DNA from: Nitrososphaerota archaeon
GTDB taxonomy: Archaea; Thermoproteota; Nitrososphaeria; Nitrososphaerales; Gagatemarchaeaceae
Direction: 5' to 3'
NCBI GenBank assembly: GCA_005877225.1
Contig: VBPK01000167.1
Location: 1 to 24,509 of the forward strand
Length of the DNA: 24,509 nucleotides
This document shows, piece by piece, positions 1-7,745 of the stretch. Each line of letters opens with the position of its first letter. Positions within the stretch are counted from its first letter, which is position 1. A model generated the notes under the pieces. It was not told the DNA's origin. It made no database searches and saw nothing but the letters and a program-made list of their open reading frames with translations. A program made the translations under genes and the position numbers.

Positions 1-630
1 AATACAACCGCTGTAGTCAACGCAATCAAGACCTATGCGCTCATGGGCTCCGCGTTCTCGTCCCCGGATACCCCCACCTATGACTTCAGCAAGGAGATAA
101 CGCTGTACCAGAGCGGCAAGGCCGCGATTCTCTACCCCCAGTCGGTCAACGCGTTCGCTGCACAGGCTTTCGCGCCGAACGCGACCCTTGCTGCGCTGAT
201 GGCCTACGCACCGACGGTGACCGGACCAACGGGCAAATACTTCGACGAGATCTGGTCGCTCTCCTTCGGCATCAGCAAATTCACGCACAATCCAAAGGCC
301 GCCTTCCTCGCTCTGTCATTCCTGACGAGCTACGAGAGACAACTCAACTTCGCCACCGCCTTCTTCCCCAACCCATCACTACTTTCTGTGTTACACAGCA
401 CGCAGCTCACCCAGAAGTGGGGAGCGACCACGATGAACCTGATGATCGAGATGCTTGCCCAGTCGGACCCGCACTTCATCGCCTACATACCAGAGGCTAA
501 CTCGATTAATGTGAAGATGGGCGAGGTGACCTCTGCAGTGATGTCTGGCCAGATGACCCCGCAGCAGGCAGCCCAGGCTCTTCAAGACTACGCCTATCAG
601 CTTCTGAAGTCTGACGGATACTATGGCTAG
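1..630 (+). CDS. ABC transporter extracellular solute-binding protein (sugar type), C-terminal part
   Basis: Partial gene: the frame is open from the first base of the window, so the start and signal peptide lie outside. The visible 209 codons look like the C-terminal lobe of a family 1 (sugar) solute-binding protein. I see a GKAAILYP segment, equivalent to the family's 'GKaAM' strand, then a W-containing stretch followed by HNPKAAFLALSFL (the usual 'knpeaAwefikfl' helix), and the family's C-terminal helix MTPQQAAQALQDYAYQLL. The two permease genes directly downstream support this role: it would bind a substrate outside the membrane and deliver it to the permease pair. The substrate cannot be read from the sequence; a mono- or oligosaccharide is the usual one for this family. 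The stop codon TAG lies inside a perfect hairpin (628-647). Confidence in the family is high because of the operon context. Confidence 0.85.
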   Translation, partial: NTTAVVNAIKTYALMGSAFSSPDTPTYDFSKEITLYQSGKAAILYPQSVNAFAAQAFAPNATLAALMAYAPTVTGPTGKYFDEIWSLSFGISKFTHNPKAAFLALSFLTSYERQLNFATAFFPNPSLLSVLHSTQLTQKWGATTMNLMIEMLAQSDPHFIAYIPEANSINVKMGEVTSAVMSGQMTPQQAAQALQDYAYQLLKSDGYYG

Positions 631-647
631 GACGATACATCGTCCTA
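628..647 (+). promoter_or_regulatory. Perfect hairpin at the stop codon of the solute-binding protein gene
   Basis: TAGGACGAT, a two-base spacer AC, and ATCGTCCTA form a perfect 9-bp inverted repeat that begins with the TAG stop codon. No T-run follows, so it does not look like a simple terminator. In bacterial sugar importers a hairpin between the binding-protein gene and the permease genes often keeps binding-protein mRNA more abundant. A similar job here is inference. Confidence 0.55.
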
Positions 648-685
648 CGCTGCCTTGGCGGCAGCTCCGTTGACCGGCGAGGAAG

Positions 686-1591
686 CTGGGAGCGACGAAG
701 AAGCAAAATAGTGGCACGCTCTCCGCAAGGCTGCGTCGTTTCATCTACACATACTCTTATCTCTTCCCTGCGACGACCGCCCTCCTCCTGGTCACAATCT
801 TCCCCACGATCTACATGATCTACCTGAGTATCAGCCAATGGAAAGCCTTCCTTCTGGACCATCCGCTGGTCGGAGTCACCAACTTCGTGAACCTCTTTAG
901 CCTCGCTAACTTCTACAATTCTCTTCGTGTGAGTGCTGAGTTTGTCGCGCTCACAGTCACCTTTTCGATCCTCTTCGGGCTGGTTCTTTCGTTGACCCTG
1001 AATCAGAACCTCCGCGGGACAAACGTGTTCAGAGCAATCATAATCCTTCCATTCACGATAGCCCCAATCATAACCGGCTTCACCTGGCGCTACCTCTTTG
1101 ACTCGAATCAGGGGCTGGTCGGCGCGTTCATCCTCCCCTCTCTCGGGATACACATTGGGAGCATCCTAGGTAATCCCCTGAACGCATTGATCGCGGTGGT
1201 CTTCGTCGACGTGTGGACGAAGGCTCCCTTCATGTTCTTGATAATTCTCGCAGGCCTTCAGGGAATTTCACCCTCCCTATACCGGGCGGCCAAGATTGAC
1301 GGGGCGGGTGCACTCTCTTCGTTCCGTCACATAACCCTTCCTCTGTTGAGAAAGGTGCTAATCATAGCCGTGATCCTCAAGGTCATCGATTCGGTTAATG
1401 CCTTCGACCAAATCTACGTGATGACCCGCGGCGGACCTGGAAACGCAACGCAGGTCCTAGGCATTCATGGATACCTGATTGCCTTCTCGAGCTCCGACAT
1501 AGGACAGGCGTCGGCTCTGGGAGTCATCATGGTAATCATATCGGTCGTGGCCATAACCTTTCTCATCAGGGTCTACAACAAGGCGACCTAA
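686..1591 (+). CDS. ABC sugar transporter permease, MalF/UgpA type
   Basis: Inner-membrane subunit of a carbohydrate ABC importer (binding-protein-dependent transport permease family). Six membrane segments are visible. The EAA loop that docks the ATPase is clear near the C-terminal third: LYRAAKIDGAGALSSFRHITLPLL. The first ATG (815) lies in the middle of the first membrane helix, so it cannot be the true start. The same frame runs open upstream to a TGA at 671 and encodes a normal N-terminus (ATKKQNSGTLSARLRRF, then YTYSYLFPATTALLLVTIFP). No ATG, GTG or TTG exists in frame between 671 and 815. I placed the start at CTG 686, preceded by GGCGAGG, but this is uncertain; a frameshift or sequence error is the alternative. 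A standard gene caller would report 815-1591. The next permease begins two bases after the stop, so the pair is co-transcribed. Confidence 0.88.
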   Translation: MGATKKQNSGTLSARLRRFIYTYSYLFPATTALLLVTIFPTIYMIYLSISQWKAFLLDHPLVGVTNFVNLFSLANFYNSLRVSAEFVALTVTFSILFGLVLSLTLNQNLRGTNVFRAIIILPFTIAPIITGFTWRYLFDSNQGLVGAFILPSLGIHIGSILGNPLNALIAVVFVDVWTKAPFMFLIILAGLQGISPSLYRAAKIDGAGALSSFRHITLPLLRKVLIIAVILKVIDSVNAFDQIYVMTRGGPGNATQVLGIHGYLIAFSSSDIGQASALGVIMVIISVVAITFLIRVYNKAT

Positions 1592-1592
1592 G

Positions 1593-2423
1593 ATGAAGCT
1601 CAACATCATGCGCATCCTCTCATACCTCGTCATCACAGGCGCCGCCGTACTGTACGGTGTTCCCATCATATGGATAATCGTATCGTCCTTCAAACCCGTC
1701 TCGGAAGCGCTAACAGGGTACAGTCTGGGGCAGGTTCTCTTTTATTTCACGCCGACCCTCAACGCCTACAATAGGATCTTGGCAGGACCCTTCACCGCCG
1801 ACCTGATCAACAGCATTATTGTGGCAACGTCCACCGTACTGATCTGTCTCGCCCTGGGAGTCCCTGCCGCTTATCGCCTCGCCCGAACGAAGAATGCGTT
1901 CACGAGGAACCTCGCTGCCTGGATGATATCCACGAGGATGGCTCCCGTCTTTGCGCTCAGTCTGTCCTTCTTCATCCTCATGACAAGGATAATTCCGCTG
2001 TACGATACTGTCTTCGCGCTCATCACAGTGTACCTTACCTTCAACTTATCACTCTCCATATGGATTCTGATGGGCTATTTCGAGGGGGTGCCGATAGAGC
2101 TCGAAAGGGCGGCGATGATCGACGGCGCTTCTAGGTTGCAGACCCTGACGAAGATCATACTCCCCATTAGCAAGCCCGCCATAATTACCGTCTCTATCAT
2201 AGTCTTCCTGTTCTCATGGAACGAGTTCCTCTTCGCCTTCCTTCTCACCTCGACCGCGGCGAGGACGGTACCTGCCTTCGTGGCCGACTTCGTGGGGATC
2301 GTAGTGATAGACTGGCCAGCCATGACCGCCATCTCGACGCTCTTCATGCTGCCCGCCCTCATCCTGCTGACATTTGCTCAAAAGTACATAGTCAAGGGCC
2401 TGACGATGGGCGCTCTGAAGTAA
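1593..2423 (+). CDS. ABC sugar transporter permease, MalG/UgpE type
   Basis: Second membrane subunit of the importer, 276 residues, the usual family length. It starts with ATG one base after the TAA of the preceding permease. The N-terminus carries a membrane helix followed by IIWIIVSSFKP, a hallmark of MalG-type permeases. The EAA loop is near residues 165-195: EGVPIELERAAMIDGASRLQ followed by TLTKIILPISKPAI. Six hydrophobic segments are present. It would pair with the MalF-like protein to form the pore. No ATPase gene follows; in many archaea and Gram-positives a shared MsmX/MalK-type ATPase is encoded elsewhere. Its last 32 bases overlap the 3' end of the oppositely oriented oxidoreductase gene. 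Confidence 0.93.
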   Translation: MKLNIMRILSYLVITGAAVLYGVPIIWIIVSSFKPVSEALTGYSLGQVLFYFTPTLNAYNRILAGPFTADLINSIIVATSTVLICLALGVPAAYRLARTKNAFTRNLAAWMISTRMAPVFALSLSFFILMTRIIPLYDTVFALITVYLTFNLSLSIWILMGYFEGVPIELERAAMIDGASRLQTLTKIILPISKPAIITVSIIVFLFSWNEFLFAFLLTSTAARTVPAFVADFVGIVVIDWPAMTAISTLFMLPALILLTFAQKYIVKGLTMGALK

Positions 2424-3462
2424 CGTCGAGTCTCGAAGCCTGCCAGTCGAGCCTGACCGGCTTGTGGCTCCTCGCAGATTCCTCGAGGGCCAATGCCACC
2501 TTCAAGGCATCACGACCCTCAAGGGGTCCCACCGACGGATCCTTCCCCTCGAGCACGCAGGTGACAAAGTGGTCTATTGCTCTCTTGAGAGCGCCCTCCA
2601 GCGTATCTCCGACGACGATGGGCCGGAGAGAGAGGTCCGGGACCACCACCACCCCCGCGCCCGCCGTGACCTCGGTCAGTCCTTGATCACCGGCAACATC
2701 GACAACCCCTTTCGTGCCGACTATTCTCAGCCCACTCTCGAGCCTTGGGGCGCGAAGTGGAAGGACCCAGTTTGAATCTATGGATGCGATTGCTCCCTCG
2801 TCGAACTCCAAGATGCATAGGATCGCGTCGTCGAACTTCTTGTTGAGAAGGCTTCCGTTCCCCGTAGCGTAGACCCTAACCGGTTTTGCGGACGTCATCC
2901 ACAGGATGGCGTCGATATCGTGCACGGCTGAAGAGAGGAAGAGGTTGCTGAACTTTCCGTGGGTCCTCGCAAACTCTGAGCTGGCGTGCCTTCTTGCGTG
3001 GAGCGCTATGATTCGCCCAAGCTCTCCGCTCGCCGCGATCTCCCTCGCTCTGACGTACCGCGGGTCAAATCTCAGGATGAAATCCACCATCAGCATCCCG
3101 CGGCTGCGAGACGCTTCCTCCAAGATTCTGTCGGCCTCCCTGAGTGTTCGGCACATGGGTTTCTCCAGGAAGACGTGCTTGTTGATACCGAGCGCCGCGC
3201 TCGCGATCTCCGCGTGCGATTCGTCGGGGGTGGCTACGGAGACTATGTCTATGTTGTTCTTCTCCGCCTCGAGCATTTCGGAGTAGTCTTCGTAGAGCCT
3301 TCCGACACTCAATTCTCTCCCCGCCTCCTGAAGAGGTCTCTTCCGGATATCGCAGAGGGCTACGAGCTCAACCCGAGGGTTCTCACGATATGCTCTGGCA
3401 TGCGGGAGGCCGAACTCGCCTAATCCGATCACGCAAGCTCGAACTGGAAGAGGAGGACCCAC
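2392..3462 (-). CDS. Gfo/Idh/MocA family NAD(P)-dependent oxidoreductase
   Basis: 356 residues, the usual length. The N-terminal Rossmann fold is clear: CVIGLGEFG at residues 10-18 with the glycine-rich turn, D38 at the end of strand 2 (suggesting NAD rather than NADP), VSVATPDESH near 75-83, and the family motif EKP at residues 100-102. A conserved VHDIDAI stretch (180-186) supplies the usual catalytic His/Asp region. Members oxidise or reduce sugars, inositols and related polyols; the exact substrate is not readable. The start is a GTG at 3462, 18 bases after the stop of the upstream hydrolase gene, so the two are likely one transcript. The link with the sugar importer on the other strand suggests catabolism of the imported substrate (inference). 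Its 3' end overlaps the permease gene by 32 bases. Confidence 0.92.
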   Translation of the reverse strand: MGPPLPVRACVIGLGEFGLPHARAYRENPRVELVALCDIRKRPLQEAGRELSVGRLYEDYSEMLEAEKNNIDIVSVATPDESHAEIASAALGINKHVFLEKPMCRTLREADRILEEASRSRGMLMVDFILRFDPRYVRAREIAASGELGRIIALHARRHASSEFARTHGKFSNLFLSSAVHDIDAILWMTSAKPVRVYATGNGSLLNKKFDDAILCILEFDEGAIASIDSNWVLPLRAPRLESGLRIVGTKGVVDVAGDQGLTEVTAGAGVVVVPDLSLRPIVVGDTLEGALKRAIDHFVTCVLEGKDPSVGPLEGRDALKVALALEESARSHKPVRLDWQASRLDVTSERPSSGP

Positions 3463-3480
3463 CCGCCTGGCCGCCTTCTG

Positions 3481-4236
3481 CTACCTGAACGGATGGTTGT
3501 GGGTCCACGAGGGTGGGAGCCACGCCCCCTTGAGGTTCTGAATGGCAGCGTCGAGGTGGGTCTGCCCGTCCCTCAGTGTCCACATGAAGTGCCCGGGGAA
3601 GAGCTGCTCAACGAGGAGGTTCTTCAGTCTCCCAATGTTGTTGCGGTAGTTATCTAGGTTGCAACCGGGCCAGTTGCCATACCCGACGTTTCCGTTTATG
3701 AACACGATGTCGGATGAGAAGAACGACCTCGGCTCGCTCTCGACGAGGAAACCCGCAATTCCGTGACTGTGGCCTGGGACTTGGATCGTCCTGAGAATGT
3801 AACTCCCCACCCGAAACTTCGTATTGTGACGTACCACACGGTCAACCTTCGCGTGCTTGTAGACATAGTTCTTCGGGTAGATGCCTGATTCCTTTGCGGC
3901 CTTCAACCCGACCTCCAGATCCCTCCCTCCGCTCTCGAGGAATTCTGCTTCCCCCCTCGGGGCTATGAGTTCTGCGCCCGTGGCGGAGCGCAGGGCGCTC
4001 GCTCCCCCTCCGTGATCCGCGTGGGCGTGTGTAATCAGGAGGCGGTCGATGTCTCTCTTGGGGTCAAAACCATCCTCCTTGATATTTCTGATGATTTCTT
4101 GCGAGTCGATTCCGACTCCCGCGTCTATGAGCGCCTTCTCCTTACCTCCATCGAGGATGTAAACGTGGCAATCCATCCTGTTTGACAACCCGATGTCTCC
4201 TCCACCCACAAGGTAGATGTCCTTGGCAATTCTCAA
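3481..4236 (-). CDS. Metallo-beta-lactamase-fold hydrolase
   Basis: 251 residues. The metal-binding motif HAHADH is at residues 70-75 (H70, H72, D74, H75), followed by H156 in VPGHSHG, D176 in FFSSDIVF and H216 in LFPGHFMW, so the complete binuclear metal site is present. This fold covers glyoxalase II, lactonases, aryl-sulfatase-like and other hydrolases; the sequence does not tell which. Pairing with a Gfo/Idh/MocA dehydrogenase would suit a lactonase acting on the dehydrogenase product (inference). No ATG or GTG is available at the N-terminus; the start is TTG 4236. A weak TATA-like AATATTA on the minus strand (4269-4275) sits about 35 nt upstream. Confidence 0.9.
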   Translation of the reverse strand: MRIAKDIYLVGGGDIGLSNRMDCHVYILDGGKEKALIDAGVGIDSQEIIRNIKEDGFDPKRDIDRLLITHAHADHGGGASALRSATGAELIAPRGEAEFLESGGRDLEVGLKAAKESGIYPKNYVYKHAKVDRVVRHNTKFRVGSYILRTIQVPGHSHGIAGFLVESEPRSFFSSDIVFINGNVGYGNWPGCNLDNYRNNIGRLKNLLVEQLFPGHFMWTLRDGQTHLDAAIQNLKGAWLPPSWTHNHPFR

Positions 4237-4315
4237 AACTGAATCGTGAAGCTTCGCTGTTTTGGTTCTAATATTCTTTCTCGATTCTCGCTACGGCTCC
4301 TACTCAACCCCAAAG

Positions 4316-4323
4316 CCTTAAGC
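4316..4323 (+). promoter_or_regulatory. TATA-like box of the M20 amidohydrolase gene
   Basis: CCTTAAGC is centred about 26 nt before the GTG start at 4346. Archaeal transcription usually begins about 26 nt after the centre of the TATA box, which would put the transcript start on the start codon (leaderless). Confidence 0.55.
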
Positions 4324-4345
4324 GCAATCCGTCTTTTCGCTGGCA

Positions 4346-5527
4346 GTGAGCCTCTTCCTTGGCGACGTGAAGGAGATCGAGGATATGGTGGTCAGCACCA
4401 GAAGAACAATCCATCAGAATCCCGAACTTTCCTTCCGGGAAGAGAAGACCGCGAAGCTGGTGAGCGAAGTGCTCCGGTCGTTGGACGTAAGAGTGAAGAC
4501 CAAAGTTGGAGGCAACGGCGTCTTGGGATTCCTGGAGGGGGCAAAGCCGGGGCGCGTGGTTGCGCTTAGGGCCGATATGGATGCACTGCCCCTCGACGAG
4601 ATGTCTGACGTGGATTTTCGGTCCAAGGTGAAGGGTGTGATGCACGCCTGCGGACACGACGCCCACGTCGCGATGCTGCTGGGGGCAGCGATGCTCCTCG
4701 CAAAGCACCGAAACGAGCTTCACGGCACGGTGAAGTTTCTCTTCCAGCCTGCTGAAGAGGCTGGGGAGCTTGGTGGGGGAGCGCAACCGATGATCGAGGA
4801 TGGAGTCATGGAGAATCCGAAGGTGGACTACGTCTTCGGCCTTCACATCTTCGCAAACTACCCTTCGCGAACATTCGCGCTCAGGGAAGGTGCGCTCATG
4901 GCCTCTTCTGGCACATTCAGGATACGGATAAGCGGCCCCGGGGGACACGGGTCTGCTCCACACGAAACCGTCGACCCGGTCTATGTGGCCGCCCAAGTCG
5001 TCACGAGCTTGCAAGCCATTCCCGCCAGGATGATCGACCCGGTCGAACCGCTCGTGGTATCAGCGTGTACCATCCACTCCGGCACCAAGAGCAATATCAT
5101 TCCTGCTGAGGCAATCCTCGAAGGGACGTTGAGAACTCTAAGCGAGGTGACAAACAGAAGGGCGAAGATTCTGATTTCTCAAATTGCGAAGAGAGTGAGC
5201 AGAGCATTCGGTGCAAAGTGCGAAGTCTCGATAGTAGATTCGAACCCTGTCACGCGAAACGACCCCTCCGTTACTAGGAAGGTTTCTCGAATTCTGAAGA
5301 CGATACCGGAGACGAGGACAGTCGAGATTTCACCTGTACTGGCCGCAGAGGATTTCTCACGATATTTGCAGAAGGTACCGGGAACCTACTACTTCTTGGG
5401 AACCCACAACAAATCCAAGGGATCCGTCTATCCTAACCACAGCCCCCGGTTCAAGGTCGATGAGGGCGTGCTGAAGTACGGCTCTCTCTCGCTGGCGCTT
5501 CTAGCCTTCGAATTCGGAAGACAGTAA
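4346..5527 (+). CDS. M20 family amidohydrolase (N-acyl-amino-acid/indole-acetyl-amino-acid hydrolase type)
   Basis: 393 residues, normal for the M20D amidohydrolase group. Metal-site residues are visible: MHACGHDAHVAML (C102, H104), QPAEEAGELGGG (E137/E138) and FGLHIF (H167); the C-terminal YPNHSPRF carries the last histidine. The dimerisation domain begins after GPGGHGSAPHE, the usual hinge. Relatives remove acyl groups from amino acids (hippurate, N-acetyl-amino acids, IAA-amino acids). It acts in the cytoplasm; no signal peptide is seen. The start is GTG 4346, chosen because the TATA-like CCTTAAGC lies 26 nt upstream and because MSLFLGDVKEIEDMV gives the family's usual N-terminus. Substrate not determined. 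Confidence 0.93.
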   Translation: MSLFLGDVKEIEDMVVSTRRTIHQNPELSFREEKTAKLVSEVLRSLDVRVKTKVGGNGVLGFLEGAKPGRVVALRADMDALPLDEMSDVDFRSKVKGVMHACGHDAHVAMLLGAAMLLAKHRNELHGTVKFLFQPAEEAGELGGGAQPMIEDGVMENPKVDYVFGLHIFANYPSRTFALREGALMASSGTFRIRISGPGGHGSAPHETVDPVYVAAQVVTSLQAIPARMIDPVEPLVVSACTIHSGTKSNIIPAEAILEGTLRTLSEVTNRRAKILISQIAKRVSRAFGAKCEVSIVDSNPVTRNDPSVTRKVSRILKTIPETRTVEISPVLAAEDFSRYLQKVPGTYYFLGTHNKSKGSVYPNHSPRFKVDEGVLKYGSLSLALLAFEFGRQ

Positions 5528-5615
5528 GAACTTCTTGGTACACTCGCAGATGTTACGAGAATTTTCCTGACATTCGTGTGTCCAGTGTGTCAACCTTTCC
5601 GTCAAGCCTCCTGAT

Positions 5616-5789
5616 TTAAGCGCGAACTGCTGCGAATCGTCCGTCGATCTTGCCTTCTGATCCCCCAAGTTTGCTTTCAAATCCAAGTCTGCCTTCTAAT
5701 CCTTCAAACCCGCTTTCAAGCCCTTCGAACCTTCCATTGATTGCCTAGATCTCCCTTTCACTTCGCCAGCCGAGGTAAAGGAGGGACAC
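5616..5789 (-). pseudogene. Remnant of a small coiled-coil (heptad-repeat) protein gene
   Basis: Read on the minus strand, 5616-5744 encodes AINGRFEGLESGFEGLEGRL followed by GFESKLGGSEGKIDGRFAAV-RA and a TAA. The DNA shows a 21-base period (one 18-base unit), units reading RFEGLES, GFEGLEG, RLGFES, KLGGSEG, so heptads are obvious. There is no start codon in the open part; an in-frame TAG (5745-5747) interrupts it, and beyond this the frame continues to a GTG at 5789 (MSLLYLGWRSEREI). One substitution of AAG to TAG would explain the stop. Such short coiled-coil proteins are common and their function is usually unknown. It could be a real gene with a sequencing error. Confidence 0.5.
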
Positions 5790-5830
5790 CAACCTAGCTG
5801 GTTAAGGCGCTGCCGATTCCCCAGCCAATG

Positions 5831-5840
5831 GTTATTATCC
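5831..5840 (+). promoter_or_regulatory. TATA-like element before the LLM oxidoreductase gene
   Basis: GTTATTATCC lies about 45 nt before ATG 5880; transcription from about 5861 would give a leader of roughly 20 nt. On the opposite strand the same element (GGATAATAAC) lies about 46 nt before GTG 5789 of the decayed coiled-coil gene, so it may once have served both directions. Confidence 0.4.
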
Positions 5841-5879
5841 TGCTCGGGCGAGACTCGCGAATGCCGGTTCGGGGAATAA

Positions 5880-6908
5880 ATGAAATCGATCGGTCTCGGA
5901 CTGCACACGGGAATGGGAGCCCGGGAACTGATTGGATGGTGCAAGAAGGGCGAGAGGGCGGGGTTCGACTCAGTCTGGATATCCGAGGACCCATACTTTA
6001 GAGACGCCTTCTCCTTAATCGGCCTAGCGGCCTCTGCAACAAAGAAGGTCAGCGTAGCGACCGGCATAGTCAACGTCTACACGAGAAGCCCCGTGTACAT
6101 GGCGATGGCGGCGGCTACCGTCGATGAGGTCAGTCGCGGGAGACTGATTCTCGGGGTCGGGCGGGGGGTGAAGTCCCTGATAGAGGATGAGATGCACATC
6201 CCCTACGGCTCGCACATCGAGCACATGGAAGAGTACATTCAGTGCACGAAGAAGCTCCTCGCCGGGGAGAGGGTTACGTACGACGGGAACGAAGTCAAAC
6301 TCACAAACGCCAAGTTGCGCTTCGCCCCAGTAAGGAGGAAGATACCGATTCTTCTTGCCGCGATGGGACCCAAGATGCTTAGGCTCGCGTTCACCCAGGC
6401 AGACGGCGCCATACTGAATTCCTGCACGTCTGTTCGACACGCAAGGTACGCGGCAGGCATTCTGCGATCGATCAGAACTGGGGGGACAAAGAAACAGTTG
6501 GTCTGCTCACTCTGGGCAAGCATCGACGAAGATGTCCAGAGGGCATACGAGAGCGTGAGAAGAAGTGTCGGATTCCTGCTTTCGATACCGACGTTCGGGG
6601 AGGTCTTCCTCAGGAGGAGCGGCCTTCCGCTCGACCTCCTCCCTGAGCTCAGAGAGGCTTTCCGCTGGGAGGAGAAGGTGGGCGACCCGATGTGGCATCT
6701 GGAGCACGCCGACGCCAAGAGGGTAAAGGAACTGGTGGATGACGAGATCGTGGACACCCTGACTGTCTGCGGGGACGCCGAGGTTTGCAGGAAGAGGATG
6801 AGAGAGTACTACGACGCCGGGGTCGATACGGTGGTGATGAACCCCATGACCCAGAAGACGTTTGCGAAGGCCTTGCTGTTGCCCTTTAAGGGCCTGCAGG
6901 CATCGTAA
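5880..6908 (+). CDS. LLM class (F420-dependent-type) oxidoreductase
   Basis: 342 residues with the luciferase-like monooxygenase TIM barrel. Family marks: GLGLHTGMGARELIGWCKKG at residues 5-24, FDSVWISED (strand 2), VSVATGIVNVYTRSPVYMA (strand 3) and DEVSRGRLILGVGRG (strand 4), typical of the F420-dependent mer-like branch (methylenetetrahydromethanopterin reductase-related). The cofactor F420 is assumed from family membership, not visible directly. Substrate unknown. A paralogue with the same pattern is at 15198-16205. The 3' end overlaps the convergent nucleotidyltransferase-like gene by 23 bases. Confidence 0.9.
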   Translation: MKSIGLGLHTGMGARELIGWCKKGERAGFDSVWISEDPYFRDAFSLIGLAASATKKVSVATGIVNVYTRSPVYMAMAAATVDEVSRGRLILGVGRGVKSLIEDEMHIPYGSHIEHMEEYIQCTKKLLAGERVTYDGNEVKLTNAKLRFAPVRRKIPILLAAMGPKMLRLAFTQADGAILNSCTSVRHARYAAGILRSIRTGGTKKQLVCSLWASIDEDVQRAYESVRRSVGFLLSIPTFGEVFLRRSGLPLDLLPELREAFRWEEKVGDPMWHLEHADAKRVKELVDDEIVDTLTVCGDAEVCRKRMREYYDAGVDTVVMNPMTQKTFAKALLLPFKGLQAS

Positions 6909-7683
6909 CGCTGTCTCCCTCTCGCTCTACTTCTCTGTACCATCTCTTCGAAGTTCCCATCTTTGCCCTAACCCTCCATCCTATGCTCTTCGGGTGAGCC
7001 TCTGCCGCATCGACAATCCGCTTACACTTCTTGGCCAGCTCTTCAATCATCGAGGTATCAAGTCCGTCGAGCCTCGCAAGCTGGTCGCCAACCACTCGTA
7101 TGTTATTTCCGACCGTGTAGTGGAATCCCCAGTCGTTCGAGAGGATCTTCGCGACGTAGGGCAAGTTGACCTCGTTTCTATCCGTGTCGCCGAGAGGGTG
7201 GTCCGCGAGCAGCATGACCAGGTCTGTTACGTCCTTCAGGTTTATCTTTACGATCTGGAGTTTGGAGAGCAGAAGGTCCGAGACGGTGAGGGTCGGATAG
7301 TCGAGCTCAAGCCTGTCCTTGAGCTCTATCGTGTGATTCATCTGAAGCTTGTCGAGGAAGATGTCGACCTCGGTCCTGGTCTTCGGGTTCACGTAGATTT
7401 CGCGGAGCGAGAAGGCGGCGTTGAGAGAGGTCGGGACCTTGACGAAACCCTGTGACTCCATGAATTTCGTGACGTCTTTCAGATTCCTGGACCGCCCTAT
7501 CAGGTCTACGTCGTGAACGGGGCGCTTCAAGACCGGATACCTCTGCAACGCACCTTCGCAGTGTAGCCTGATCGCGACCCCCGCGCCCGCCCTCAGCGGG
7601 AGGCCCTGGTCGCGCGCGGCTTCAACAAGCCTGCACGCGAGCTCCGACAACTCGGGCGTGGCGCTCGGAGGCTCGTAATCCAA
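6886..7683 (-). CDS. Nucleotidyltransferase-like protein (possibly AbiEii-related fold)
   Basis: 265 residues. Near residues 55-70 is RPVHDVDLIGRSRN, similar to the substrate-binding 'DiDl' acidic strand of minimal nucleotidyltransferases; a second acidic strand follows at RTEVDIFLDKL. After it comes LTVSDLLLSKLQIVKINLKD followed by VTDLVMLL, resembling the 'eeLlaeKl...R.kDl.Dl' C-terminal part of AbiEii-type and related nucleotidyltransferases. Role unknown: it could be an orphan antitoxin/toxin-like enzyme or a housekeeping NTase-fold protein; no AbiEi partner is next to it. The start is TTG 7683 with AAGGAG just upstream. It is transcribed divergently from the metallophosphoesterase gene through a common A/T-rich box. 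Confidence 0.65.
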   Translation of the reverse strand: MDYEPPSATPELSELACRLVEAARDQGLPLRAGAGVAIRLHCEGALQRYPVLKRPVHDVDLIGRSRNLKDVTKFMESQGFVKVPTSLNAAFSLREIYVNPKTRTEVDIFLDKLQMNHTIELKDRLELDYPTLTVSDLLLSKLQIVKINLKDVTDLVMLLADHPLGDTDRNEVNLPYVAKILSNDWGFHYTVGNNIRVVGDQLARLDGLDTSMIEELAKKCKRIVDAAEAHPKSIGWRVRAKMGTSKRWYREVEREGDSVTMPAGP

Positions 7684-7712
7684 CTCTTCTCCTTGGAGAG
7701 AGCTTCAGAGAA

Positions 7713-7721
7713 TTATTTAAG
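7713..7721. promoter_or_regulatory. Shared TATA-like box of two divergent genes
   Basis: TTATTTAAG (CTTAAATAA on the other strand) is the only A/T-rich element in the 62-base divergent gap. Its centre is about 29 nt from the TTG at 7746 on + and about 34 nt from the TTG at 7683 on -, so it can position polymerase in both directions with nearly leaderless transcripts. Confidence 0.5.
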
Positions 7722-7745
7722 CGGAGAAGGCGTAAACCTCGCCGA

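Larger units (their letters stand above)
5528..5879. other. Intergenic region with a decayed gene and a promoter
   Basis: About 350 bases without an intact gene. It contains minus-strand remains of a coiled-coil gene (5616-5789) and the promoter of the LLM gene at 5880. The stretch 5528-5610 shows nothing I recognise. Confidence 0.6.

Noticed and set aside
506..744. Minus-strand frame at 391-744
   Set aside because: It lies opposite the solute-binding protein gene and includes its hairpin; no features of its own.
506..1153. Long minus-strand open frame across the binding-protein/permease junction
   Set aside because: It is antisense to the well-supported permease and its composition (Arg/Glu/Asp-rich without motifs) is that of a reverse-frame shadow.
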